64,000 bases of DNA, taken from Liquidambar formosana. Taxonomy: Eukaryota; Streptophyta; Magnoliopsida; Saxifragales; Altingiaceae. The notes under the pieces are model-generated. The model saw only the letters and a list, made by a program, of their open reading frames with translations, searched no databases and was not told where the DNA came from. Shown in pieces: positions 33,101 through 44,576 of the stretch. Each line of letters opens with the position of its first letter. Within the stretch, counting starts at the first letter, position 1. The translations under genes were made by a program, and so were the position numbers. The stretch lies in assembly GCA_039720395.1 (NCBI GenBank), contig CM077832.1, positions 21,291,607 to 21,355,606 on the forward strand. The letters run 5' to 3'.

Positions 33101-33544
33101 ACTATGTTAGATAGCCACTCAGGGTACTCCACAACTTGGAGAAACCCGGCATCTAATTGTTTAGTTACCTCTTCTTTTACTTTCAAAGCCCATTCTGGTT
33201 TTAATCTTCTTAATTTTTGCTTTATAGGCTTTTTAGTGGGATTAGTGGGGATGTAATGTTGCACAATATCTGGATCAATGCCAGGCATATCCTCATAAGA
33301 CCACGCGAAGGCCTCTACATTGGCTTTTAGAAGTATTATCAATTTTTCTTTTTCAGCAGGCGAGAGAGTTATCCCAATTTTAATTATCCTTGGCAATTCA
33401 TCTGTCCCTAGATTGATTGATTCCAATTCATCCATATTAGGTTCGGTAACGCCCCTTTTCCTTTGCTCGACGAGCTCCGGGGGGACGTCATTCCTAGGAT
33501 CTATATCCATGCCATAGATATCCATAGAAGAGAGAAAGGAAACA
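30166..33544 (-). pseudogene. Pol of element A: RT, RNase H, archaeal-type RNase H, integrase
   Basis: First ATG of the pol exon at 33535-33533. RT (VRMCVDFRDLNAASPKDDFPLP, FMDGF, YVDD) is cut by a TAG at 32773-32775, just before the YVDD box, where B has a Glu codon. The remaining 868 codons are open. They contain a gypsy RNase H with a degraded active site (TVIETATGAML, Glu where Asp is usual), the archaeal-type RNase H (FDGAANRRGYGIGVLLVSP, YEACILALEA, GDSALI), the integrase zinc finger (HEG...CHKCQ) and DDE core (GIDIIG, SDNGQHF, NGAVETANKN). The dual RNase H is diagnostic of the Tat clade, in which the aRH replaces the decayed first one. Confidence 0.92.
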
Positions 33545-33714
33545 CTGCAAATAATGAAAAGAAACACACTTTATTGACTGAACTTAACAAAACAAAGCAA
33601 AGAAAAGAAAACACATGTGCCACAACTAGGGAACGACTCCTAACTCCACAAGGTGGGCTAGGCGGACACACTTTATTTGAAAGGAAAACTAAGACAAGCT
33701 ACTAAGGAACCTAC
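33545..33714 (-). other. Short intron between pro and RT (element A)
   Basis: 170 nt, donor GTAGGT (starting inside the TTG codon before the gag-pro TAG stop) and acceptor TTATTTGCAG. Splicing would remove the stop and join pro to RT in the same frame. Element B has a 171-nt counterpart with the same donor and phase. Ogre elements are known to splice an intron at this position. Confidence 0.7.
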
Positions 33715-33784
33715 AAGCTACTATCAGGTAAGTCGAGATCCTCGCCCTCACGAATTTCTGCAACGGTACCCTCTTCAAGATACC
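33711..33784 (-). pseudogene. C-terminal end of gag-pro (element A), separated by solo LTR
   Basis: Encodes the last about 23 codons of gag-pro (LEEGTVAEI...LPDSSL, stop 33713-33711), matching B at 47560-47631. It was cut from the rest (37229 onward) by the solo LTR 33785-37228. Removing the LTR and one ATACC copy restores collinearity. Confidence 0.85.
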
Positions 33785-36700
33785 TGTGAACCACGGGTTT
33801 CGATCCAGGGGAGGAAGGAAGAAGAACCCTTCTTTTAGAAAGACTTGTAGAGATTTAAGTTAATAAAAATCTGGTTTTTAAAAGGTTCACAAAAACATAT
33901 CAAACAAGGAGTCGCCACCTCATTTTTTAAGGAAAAAAGGAAAACCTTTCAAAATAGTTTTTAAAAAGAAACCTTTGAAAACAAACCTCATGACTCCGAT
34001 CAAGGAAAAGCAGGTCTATCAAAACAAGAGAGGATTCGGAGACTAAGTTACGATGTGGGAAGGTTCTAGGAAACATCCTATAGGCACCCACATCGCCCCA
34101 AAATGGGTCTCTGAATTTATATGGGCTATTTCAATCACTTCCTAATTAGTCACCATGCATATGCAAAGAATCATCCATAAATAATCCACATTCATCCATG
34201 AACATCCATAAAGCATGTAAACATCCATGAACAAGTATGAGAGATATGGAAAGCAAGTAAGAGATAGAGAGAATGAACAAACAAATCCATCCTATCCACT
34301 AGCAAATATGTGATGGATAAATGAGTAAGCAAACAAATCCATCCTATCCACTAACAAATATGTGATGGATAAATGTATAAGCATGGGTCCATCCTATCCA
34401 CTAGCATATATGTGATGGACAAATGGGTAGAGAGAAAGAGAAAGAAAGAAAAAGAAAACCTAGGATACTTAGTATCCTAGGGCAGACTTGAACATCAAAT
34501 GAGCGCCTACGTACCTTACATACAAAGATATAAGGATCAAAGTCCACGTAGTTCGATTGAGAAGGGGTTACTCCCTTTACAATGAACTATAAACCCTAAG
34601 TTTCCATTAAAAGAAAAGAAGAGTTTGAAATAGAAGAAGAGTTTCCAAAAAAGGAATTTGAGAAAAGATAGAATTTGAAAAGGGATAGAACTCTTATCCA
34701 AAAGAAGTTTTAGAAAAGTAGAATTCTAAAAGAGATAGAACTCTAATTCAAAAAGGAGTTTGAGAAAAGTAGAATTCTAAAAGAGATAGAACTCTAATTA
34801 AAACAGAAGTTTAAGAAAAGTAGAATTCTAAAAGAGATAGAACTCTAATTAAAACAGAACTCTAATTAAAACAGAAGTTTAAGAAAAGTAGAATTCTAAA
34901 AGAGATAGAACTCTAATTAAAACAGAATTTTGAGAGAGTTGGAAACTTAGGACTTCTAATTCAAAGTAAAGACAATAACCCGAGGGGGAGAAGGGAACAA
35001 TTCATACACAACTTACCATAAACCACTTACCATATGCAAATTATCCCGAAACATCAAGAAAACACCAATTAATCACCCCATGTATTCTATAGGGCAATTA
35101 TTAAGCTCAAGCCATTCGTATTCATGCTCAAATCATCATTAGAAGACCTAATTCAAATCTGGACAGAATACTAAATATGCATATAATGACCTAACACTCA
35201 TGCAAATCATCCCGAAACATCGAGAAATCACCAATTAATCACCCTATGTATTCTATAAGGCAATTATTAAGCTCAAATCATTCATATTCATGCTCAAATC
35301 ATCATTAGAAGACCTAAATCAAATCTGGACAGAATACTAAACATGCATACAATGACCTAAAACTCATGCAAATAACAAGAATCAAAAGAAAAAAAACTCA
35401 ATCCTATATGCTCCTATATACTCCTATATGCTCTAAACACCCTAACATGCACAAAAACTATCAAAAACATGCTAAATAGGCATTACCATGATGAAAATAT
35501 CATATGACAATCCTAAACATGAAAAGAAAATCTACCATGATGCCTTAGGTAAGTACTTTATGTAAGAATGCGAAATAATCATCCTTACGGCGAGCTTTCT
35601 TAAGTAAAATTATCCGGAGATAATTTTACATAGAAATCACTCCATATGAATGGTTTCTTCACATATCCTACGTAAAATATATACCTAAGAATGCAATGAA
35701 ACTCACAGCGCAATTAAACACACTCTAGAAAGCACCTATGCACAACCTTACCCTCTAAGGACGATAATTATCCTCGAAAAGGATAATCATCCATACACCT
35801 ATGAAGACGAGGCTTACACAGCAAGTGTCCTATACAAAAGATGCTTAAAATCATGCATATAATTGAACCATGAAGAAAAAACGGCCTAAACACATCAATT
35901 GATTTTTCATGCAAAACGTACCTCTATCCTTAAGGGAGAAACTATCCTACCAGCAAACAATTCACAATCCTAATCCACTAACATGCATTCTCATCATCTT
36001 TGAATCATATACACTCTAAAATATAGAGTATATGTGATTCCTAAATCAATTCTAAGCCATAATTATGCAGAGAATGGAGTAGAAGAAGAAGGAATCATAA
36101 AGGAAAGCAAAGGAGACTTACAATGAAGTAAGGGTCTTCGCTGCGTTCTTCCTTCTCTTTGGCTTGGTTCCCTTCTAGTTCCTCTTCAAAATTGCAGTAG
36201 AAAGCCTCCTCCAAGTGATATGGGTGTGTGCAAACTCGTGGTCCCTCTCTCTCTTATGAATATGAAGTGTCAAATAAGCCAAAAGTCCTTTATGCTGATG
36301 AATGAGCCTCTATTTATAACCAACCAACCATATGAACCAATGGTTGAGATTAATTCACCATAAAAACAATCTAGGGCTGTAATTAAGTCCTATGAATGTT
36401 AAACAACTCAAAACCACCTCCTAATAGGCTTAGAAGTCCTTTAGAAGGCTGAAAATCGGAGTGGTAGAGTCCCATTTCGTCAAAAACTCAAAAAGAAAAA
36501 AATCAGGATGGGACTCTCGGGTGACCGGTTGGGGTGAACCGGTCCAACCGGTTGGTGAACCGGTCCAACCGGTTGGGCCCAACCAGTCACCCGAGGAGAA
36601 TCCAAAAATTTTGGAATTCTAGCTCGGTTTGGACTCCGAACTTCAAACGGACACAAATTCTTCATTTTAACTCCGATTTGAGTGATTCAAAAGCCCAAAT

Positions 36701-37228
36701 TTCAAGGATTTAGTGTAGAATAAGCCTAGAACATTCTTGAACCAAGAATCCCTGACCACGGTCAAGTGTCTGGGTTTTCGTGAGGCGATTACCCGAAAAA
36801 AGGTCAATTAAGCATAGAGTAATGTGGTGAACCAATCCCAAACCTATCAATAAATTAAATTGGCACTTCAATTAGACTCATTTCATCATTCTAAGGTCAA
36901 TGGAACACTCCGGAACAAATTTGGAAGTCAATTGGAAAATATACGAAGTAAAAGACGAAATTGCCCTTCAAGTCGCAAAAGTTCTAATTAGCTATCCAAA
37001 CCTATCTGGAATTGAACCAAATTTGACACACATATCCAAAATGACCCTAGAAACTAAATGCAAGTGATGGGACTCAACAAAGAGACAAAAATATGCATGC
37101 AGTAATGACCTATTCTCCTAAGGCTTAAAAGGGCAAAATTGTCCTTTAAGGCTTAGGGACTCCTACATGCTTCTAAACCTAACCAAATGCTATCATGATC
37201 TCATGGGGGTGAAAATGGGGTATCTACA
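33785..37228 (-). mobile_element. Solo Tat-type LTR E (3.44 kb) in pro of element A
   Basis: TG...CA ends with TSD ATACC at 33780-33784 and 37229-37233. A third, distinct LTR family: it starts TGTAGATACCCCATTTTCACC on the minus strand and shares only islands with the other Tat LTRs (AGGAGTCGCCACCTCATTTTTT, GCGCCTACGTACC). Internal repeats are three units of about 60 bp with CCATCCTATCCACTAGC (about 34278-34420), about five units of roughly 50 bp with AAAGTAGAATTCTAAAAGAG (34640-34930), and an approximately 170-bp duplication (about 35034-35370). The minus-strand TATAAATA box is at 36318-36311, with a CCGGTT-rich GC module upstream at 36516-36596. Confidence 0.93.
36516..36596. promoter_or_regulatory. 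GC-rich inverted-repeat module, LTR E
   Basis: CTCGGGTGACC at the left and GTCACCCGAGG at the right enclose three to four CCGGTTGG/AACCGG palindromes. It is about 200 bp upstream of the minus-strand TATA box. Same position as the modules in LTRs A and C but with different internal sequence. Confidence 0.65.
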
Positions 37229-40208
37229 ATACCAATTAAGGAGCGGCACGGTTGCATGGTGAATTGAAGAACACTCGAGATTCGATTCCTCCACAGTAAA
37301 AACCGTATCTTGAAACATTGTAACCATGGCTTCCGAATCCATCTGTTCTGCCCAGTCCTCACTCTTCTTTTCCCAATAGTCATCATTGATTGCTTCATCA
37401 TCAACCATTGTAGCGGTAATGGGATACCACTCAGTAAAGAATATTTCAAACCCCGGAACTCTCGCCTTGGTTGCTTTGTCAATGGATGGTTCGGGGAATC
37501 CACAGAATAGAAAATCCTCCCCCTCCTTAACAAAGTAACCATTCAAGGTAGGTTGGTATGGTGAGATTCTAATATCTGGCACCCTCCCTTCTGCTTTTGC
37601 TTTGACCCTTTCTCTGCTTCTGTACAATATCTCCATATGGTCCTTTTTGGAAGGCTCATACCCCAATCCGAAGGTATAGGTGACAATGCGGCTCTGAACG
37701 GATACCGGTATGCCTTGCTGACGGCGTCCTAGTCCCATGCCTGGGAAGAAACTCATTTTCTTCATTATGTTCCCCACATGTAGGTTGCCATGAGGGCAAA
37801 AGTCGAGAGGTATCAACTCTCTCTGTTCTGGCTCTTTCTCTATGCATTGAACATACTCGAATCCGGACAATGGTACTCCCACGGGCTCGGGCTTGATCTC
37901 GCAAATGGGTAACCCCGACGACTTCAAGTCATAATCACCTTGGAGTGTGACGATGGCCCCTTCATAAGGGAACTTAACTTTTTGGTGCAATGAAGAGGGT
38001 ACAGCCCCTGCAGGATGAATCCAAAGTCTCCCCAACAAGAGATTGAAGTATGACGGGACATCCAGCACTTGGAACTCCATTCTGAATTTTGTAGGCCCCA
38101 TAATCAGCGGTAAAGTAACTATTCCAATCACCTCTTGGCGGGTGTTATCATAAGCTCTCACTGTTTGCCCGGATGGCATGAAGTCTGTTGGATCCAACCC
38201 CAAGACGGTGGCAGTTCTGAGAGGACACACATTAAGAGCGGAACCATTATCAATCAGGACTGTTGGAACTCTCTTTCCCATGGTGTCGACAATGATGTAC
38301 ATGGCTTGCGAATGGCTAGGTCCATTTTTAGGTAGGTCTGCCTCTGAGAACACAATGGTTGAGTTCTTCGAGGTTGGATTCACCAAGTTCACCAAATTTT
38401 CCGGAGACGTGTCAACGGGGACTTGTATCTGGTTGAGCAACTTCAAGATAGTCTGACGATGCTTGTAAGAGGCCATGAGTAAACCCCATATAGTGATGTT
38501 GGCATTAGTCTTTCTCAATTGCCTAAACACTTCGTCCTCCTCTTCTTGCAGGCCGAGGTGGCGATTACCTTCCAAGTCCCCCAATAGGTTGTCAGATTCT
38601 AAGTGCGGAGGCATAAAATGGCGACCCCCTCTAGTTATGTGCTCTACCTCATCATCGCTCATCCACATGTCATCAATCTCGCCTACGTCTCCCATGAGGT
38701 CATCCCATATGATTGTGTCGATCTCTTCCATTTGGACTTCCTCTAGTAACTCATCCCAACCTGTGGGGATTATAGGCTCATCAGGGATGGGATCGGGGTA
38801 GAGTACGTAGTAATCAAACTTTCCGGACGACTCTCCCAACAAACCCACTCTAGGATCCCTTGTCTCGAACCTTTCTTTCAATTGTCGCTGCATGGACTTC
38901 TTTGGCAATACCAAAACCTTTTGATCAATAAGGTCTTGAACTACCTTTTTCAATATAACACAGTCCTCCGTATCATATCCGGGCGCCTGATGGTACAAAC
39001 AGAATTGGTGAGGAGTCGAAGGCCTCGGCTTTGAATGGCATGGCAATATGAGCCCTTTATCACAACATTGGTGGAAAACTTGAGTCAAGGTCATGGGAAG
39101 CGGCGTGTATTGCCTTATGGGTTGACGGGATTGGGACGAGCCAAGCTCGATGGCATTTATGTTGTTGAGAGGAGGCACATTGTGAGTGGGGAGGGGATTT
39201 CGAGTGACATTTGGGCGATTTGGTGCAGTGGGTGGTGAAATGATCTGTTTATCAAGCAAATCTTGGATTTCATGGCGGAGGCAGTAACAATGGTTGGTTA
39301 GATGGCCTTTGGCTTGGTGGAACTTGCAATATTCATTTTCATTGTAGCTTTTGGGTAACGGGTTTGGTGGAGGCCTTGGGTCGAGGGGTTTCAGGAGGTC
39401 ACAGCTTCTCAGCTTTTCAAAGACTCTTTCGAGTGGCATGTATAGCTCGGTGAATTGGCGAGGTGGAGTCATTTAGAGAGAAAGGGCGAGTGGGTTGGGT
39501 AATGGTATTGACCTCGGCATTGGGTTTTCCTCCAAAGTTTGTCCTTCGACTCCTTTGGATCTCCTCCGTTTTGATTGTTCCATCGGCGATCGCATCTTCA
39601 ACTTGTGTGCCAGCCCCAACAAGAGCTTTGAAGTTTGGAAAGTAGTGAGCAAAGAGGTGCTTGTGATATACGGGCAGCAAGTTCTTTACCACCAACTGAA
39701 TCTGGTCTTCCTCATTCGGTCTGTCTGTCATTTTGGAAGCCTTTTGTCTCCATTTAGTGATGAAGGCAGAGAAAGTCTCATTAACCCCTTGCTTAGTGGT
39801 TTCCAAGTCCCTTCGCGTGACATCCACTTCAGTGTTATACTTGTAATGGTCCGTGAATGCATTGCACACATCCTCCCAGGTTTTGGTTCTGTTCTCCTCT
39901 AATGACAAAAACCATTTCAAGGCGGAACTCGCTAGTGACTCGTAAAACATTTGAGCCAATAACTCATCGTTCACTCCTCGAGGGTGCATAGCTCGCACAT
40001 ACATCTTGAGGTGGGTCTTAGGACAGCCTATCCCATCGAATTTTTCCAACTCCGGTATCTTGAATTGTAACGGGATGCGAGCCTTTGGGAACAAGGACAA
40101 AATACGGATGTCCACCATATCATCAGACCTGCGGATTCCCTTCAGAGTTCGTTCTAAGGCCTCGACCTTGTTTACCAGGACGGTTGAGCTCTCCCTTGAT
40201 GTGGCTTT
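37229..40208 (-). pseudogene. Gag-pro of element A, main part
   Basis: Reads right to left from 40208. The gag core has TWEDVCNAFTDHYKYNTEVDV, TKWRQKA and HKHLFAHYFPNFKALVGAG. A 5-nt loss relative to B near 39470 shifts the frame from the first open stretch to 39472-37229. Then come two zinc-knuckle-like motifs (CKFHQAKGHLTNHC; CLYHQAPGYDTEDC), the aspartic protease (VPTVLIDNGSALNVCPL, DNG instead of DTG, usual in this clade; LLLGRLWIHPAGAVPSSLHQ) and a G-patch-like segment (MKKMSFFPGMGLGRRQQG) that B has lost. The N terminus is at 63195-63455, separated by solo LTR G. Confidence 0.9.
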
Positions 40209-40915
40209 TGTTAGGATTATGCCCTAGAGCCAATCATAGAGATGATTGTTTAGGGATTAGGAACAATCAATTGATTTCATTTATATATGTCACAATTATT
40301 ATTGATTTAATAAAAGGGCTTATTCTATTATGTTTATATGCATCATTTATATTTACATAATATGTCCATGGAGTTAGAGTTGAGAATATGAAATTACAAA
40401 GGGATTGTAATTTTGAGACTATAAATATATCTCTGTACTAAACTCCTAAATCATTCCTAGTTGAAGGTTCACTATGATGGACAGTAATGAACCATAGGAC
40501 TAGCACTTGTTAGGTTGACTCTATAGGAGGATAGCTAGTCTCAAGCTATTTATGTGGAGACACTACAACCAACAAGTGGGTGCCTATTATAAGAATAGGT
40601 ACACTGAATGTGACCAAAGATATGAGATAAACTGAGTGGAGTTTTAACCTACCTGTCAATCAGTTTCTCATTGTTATAGTGGTACAAGTAATCCTTAGAC
40701 CTGAGACACCATGGTTGTCTTATACATGTAGCTTTAGAAGTTTGATAACACTAAGTGCAGATCCTATTCAGGGGTCTATAAGGGTGTTCATTGGCCCTAC
40801 TGCTATGTGTGTGAAGGCATGTGAGTGATCAACAAGGAATCCATCACTCTCAAGAAAAAGAGAGTGAATGTCTCATACAGCATTCATTAAATATAACTCA
40901 TTAAATCCATGGGCC

Positions 40916-43700
40916 TGTCACACCCCATTTTTGCACCACCTTACTAGGGCTCATCATTTCATGCATGTTTTTGTTTTGTTTTTGAGTCTAGTCACTTGCA
41001 TTAGTTTTCTAGAGTCACAAGGACAATGGATATGAATTTTGGTTCAAATTGGAGTTGATCTTGAGGGATAATAAGAGCTTTTGTGACTTGAGGGGCATAA
41101 TCGTCTTTTAAGTCCCAAACTTTTCATTTGACCTTGGAATGATCTCCAAATTGTCAATTGGAGTTCATATGGATGCATATGAGGTATTTCTAGGTTCAAT
41201 TTGGTAAGTCAATGGCTCGGGATTAAAATGGCTCGATGTGGTTCAAGTTGGTTAATTGACCCTTCCTTGGGTTAGCTCTAATTGACTCACAATTACCAAC
41301 CAAATCTTTTCAAATTGACTTTCATTAGTCATCATTTTACCCTCAAAAGTGTTTCATGAAGTTCAATTTTGATATGGCCTGATGATGAGTTTAGTGTGGT
41401 TATTTACGGATTATCCTTGAAGAATTAGTGCGAATCACAGCATGAGATTTTTGGTTAAAATGAAAAGAAAATTATTTTATTAAATTAGCCATTTTTATCA
41501 TGACACTAACACGTGTACGTATGTGATGAGTGTGTGTACGCACATACGATACATGTGCATGCGTGTTAGCGGTCAGTCTCCCAATTTTTATAAAAGACAA
41601 TTTCCTTTTCCTATTCAGATTAGAAGTCTTTTATCATTATAAAATACCTTTTGATTATTCTCCAAGGAAACCTAGTCCAGGAAGGAAAGGGAAACTCCAG
41701 ATTTCAGCTATAAATACTCTCTTAATGTCTTTAAACAAGGGAGAGGAGAAGAGGGTTTGGAGGGAGTGAAATTCGTCATAATTCAGCAGCAGATTTTCTG
41801 AAAACCAGCAGTCGTATTTTAATCATAACTTTTTCATCCGAAGTCAGAATTTGATGAAATTGGTCTTGTTAGAAAGATAATTCAATTCTCTACAACTTTG
41901 TATTTCACAAGCTTTGTCCAAATCCAACGTTTTCATACCCAAAAACGCGATTGAAGTTGCTGCTGCTGCAAAGTGACGAGAATCACTTTTTCTTTTCTCT
42001 TGTTCTCTTTTTGTTTTCTATTTCTTTTCAAAGTTGAGTGAGTTTTGATCTCTTTGCTGTGATACCACTTTGACAAAGAGGAGGATTCGTGTTGGTTTGA
42101 TTCACTCTAAAGACCTGAGGAGCCACGAACAATTACAAACACAAGGGGAGCCACTTCCTAAGGTATTCTCCTTCTCTATTCAAGCTTAAACTAGGTTCTC
42201 ATATGGGTTAGGCTTATTGCATGTTAAAGGTGACTTTTTTATCATGTATTAACACTCTAGCTAGTTAATATACATGGAATATCTATTTTTTATCTACTGT
42301 TTAGCATGCTTTAGGGCTGTCCTTTAGGTTTTTAATGCATAGTTATGATTCTTGTGCTCCTGTTTGTCCTTGTGCTAGGATTAGTGTCATTGCATGTTAG
42401 AGTTAGGATTTTCATCATGTTATATTGCTTTAGTTAGTTAATATGCATGATTTAATTTCTGTTTAGTTTGGTTTTAGCATGATTAAAGTATGTTTTGTAT
42501 GTTTTTAAGCATATTTGTGAGTTTAGGGTTTTAGAGTCATTGTTTCGTGTTTGTTTTCATATAGCATGATAAAGTAGACTTTTTTATTTGGTTTTTCTTC
42601 GTGTTTACTGTATATGTTTTTCATATGGAGTAAACATGATAGTTTTGCATGCATGTTAGTATGTTTTAGGGTTTTTATGCATGATATGGTTCTAGGAATA
42701 TGTTAGGACTTATTATTGTTCGCTGTTTTTGCTATTGGCATGCTTAGTGGATGATTTTTAGGCCATAATACTATTCTATCCAGATTTGCATGTTAGTGTT
42801 TTTGCATGGTTTTGAGCACTTGTAAGGGTGCAAATAGGTGTGGTATTTGTCCTATGGCAAATAGGGCTGCTTATGTCTGAAATGGCTAAATGCTTGGAGC
42901 TAATTGCGCTCAGGTAAGTGGGTGTGAAGGTGCCCCAATTCACCTTTCTTCTTAACTCATTCTCTTCTCCCTATTTAGGGTTAATTTTTAATATGATCCT
43001 ATGGTTTAATTAGAGGTTTCCTTAACCAACAAAATTCTGGTTTTTATTAAAGTTTCCATTTTGTGGATTTCTTTCCTAAAATCAAACTTTCTATCAAATT
43101 CAACTCTTTTGATCAAATAAGGAAACCTAGGGTTTTAACCATAGGTTTATATTAGGTCTTAACCCTAATTCTAATCGAACTACGTGGACTTTGATCCATG
43201 TATTTCGTTGCATGGTACGTAGGCGCTCTTCGTGAGGCTCAAGTCCGTTCTAGGATCCAAGCATCCTAGGTTTATTTATGTTTTCTTTTCTTCTTTTTAT
43301 TTTCTGTTTTTATTTGCTTATTATGCATGGATGGATGAATGAAATATATGATATGCATGCAATTCTTGTGATGATATACTTGCTGATTTTTGTATGGAAA
43401 GACTTTAATTTAGCCCAAATGAACTGAGAGACCGAAAGGGTGACATGGGTGCCTATAGGCTTTGCCTAGAACCTTCCCATGTCATAACTTAGCCTCCGAA
43501 TCCCCGATTTCTTTGGTTTTCAAAAGATTGGTTTTTGCCTTTCCTTTTTTATGGAGTCATTCAAATTGTTTTCCTAAAACAAACTATTTTTAGGGTTTTC
43601 CTTGTTTCCTTTAAAAAATAAGGTGGCGACTCCTTTCCTTTTTCTTTTTCAAACCCACTTTCTTTTCAATCCCTCGTGGGCCCAATTTCCGGGGTTCACA
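40916..43700 (+). mobile_element. 5' LTR of element B
   Basis: TGTCACACCCCATTTTTGC...CCGGGGTTCACA. Promoter box TATAAATA is at 41709-41716 and an inverted-repeat module (CTAACACG...CGTGTTAG, with a G-box-like CACGTG) at 41506-41569. The TACGTA palindrome in the R/U5 side is at 43216-43221. The 79-codon frame at 41530 recurs in each LTR copy and is not considered coding. Confidence 0.95.
41506..41569. promoter_or_regulatory. Inverted-repeat module of the B/D LTR U3
   Basis: Outer arms CTAACACG and CGTGTTAG, inner arms GTATGTG/CACATAC, and an ACGTG core. It starts about 200 bp upstream of the TATA box. It takes the place that the GC-rich CTCGGGTGACC module has in LTRs A, C and E. Identical copies occur at 2758-2821 (minus) and near 57340-57390. 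Confidence 0.55.
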
Positions 43701-43703
43701 GTT

Positions 43704-43721
43704 TGGCGACTCCACTGGGGA
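43704..43721 (+). promoter_or_regulatory. Primer-binding site of element B (tRNA-Arg type)
   Basis: TGGCGACTCCACTGGGGA, three bases after the 5' LTR; identical to the D copy at 606-623. Confidence 0.8.
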
Positions 43722-44576
43722 TTTGTGGGCTAGACTCTATAAAGTTTAAATGGGCTAGGTTAATTTCTTATGTTTAATTAAAATCAATCACATTGCATCC
43801 GCTTGATTGTGTGCTTTCATTTATTGCATTGTGTGCGCAAACTCTTGCATGTTAGGATCGATGTCCCTCGATGTATCCTTGCCAACGATCGGCCTAGTCT
43901 CAACCTTGGTTTTCCTGATTCCATGTGTTGGGGCGAAAGCTATCAACCTCTCTTGCCTAGTACCCTTGGGCTTGCCCTTGGGTATATTAAATGAGTTAAT
44001 CACGTACTGCTGGACCCACGCGGCGTTCCTGATGCCACATGTGGTTAGGTATAAGGATTGCTCAAGCAAGTGAAGGACCCTAGCCTACCCTTATCATTAG
44101 TCCATATAGACAGACTTGTAGGACACTACGGTCTCACCTTTATGCACCCACAATTGTTTGTAATGATGCTATGCTGTGTTTGTGGTGTGAGGCTTCATAT
44201 CTTATGCCCTTAATATAGACCTTTAAACCCTAGCCTTCGTTAAGGCCATGGGTTAGGAGGAATAAATTAAGGAAATAGGATGTAAAGCTATGTTTGTGAT
44301 GTGCTAGTCCTAGGGGATTAATTAAACCTAGTTGAAGGACTCTATGCCCTATTCTTTAAAACATACCCTTAATCCATGATCCCTGTAAAGGTAATTGGAT
44401 AAAAGGAATGAATTAATTGAACATGGTGTAGAGACCGAGTTCATTAAGGAAAATATGGAGGTTTAGGACAGATCCTTAGGCTAAAGGTTAAAACTTTTCT
44501 ATCCATAGACGTGCTGGCTTGGATCCGCAATCCACAAGGGCGTCTAGTGAGTGTTGAGTCTACCCATCAGACAGAC
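43722..44576 (+). other. Leader of element B
   Basis: About 850 bp without a credible ORF. Frames of 63-88 codons on both strands recur in D only because the leaders are near identical. The first in-frame ATG for gag is at 44577 in a good context (GACATGGCC). The open frame extends upstream to 44511 but without an ATG. Confidence 0.7.
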
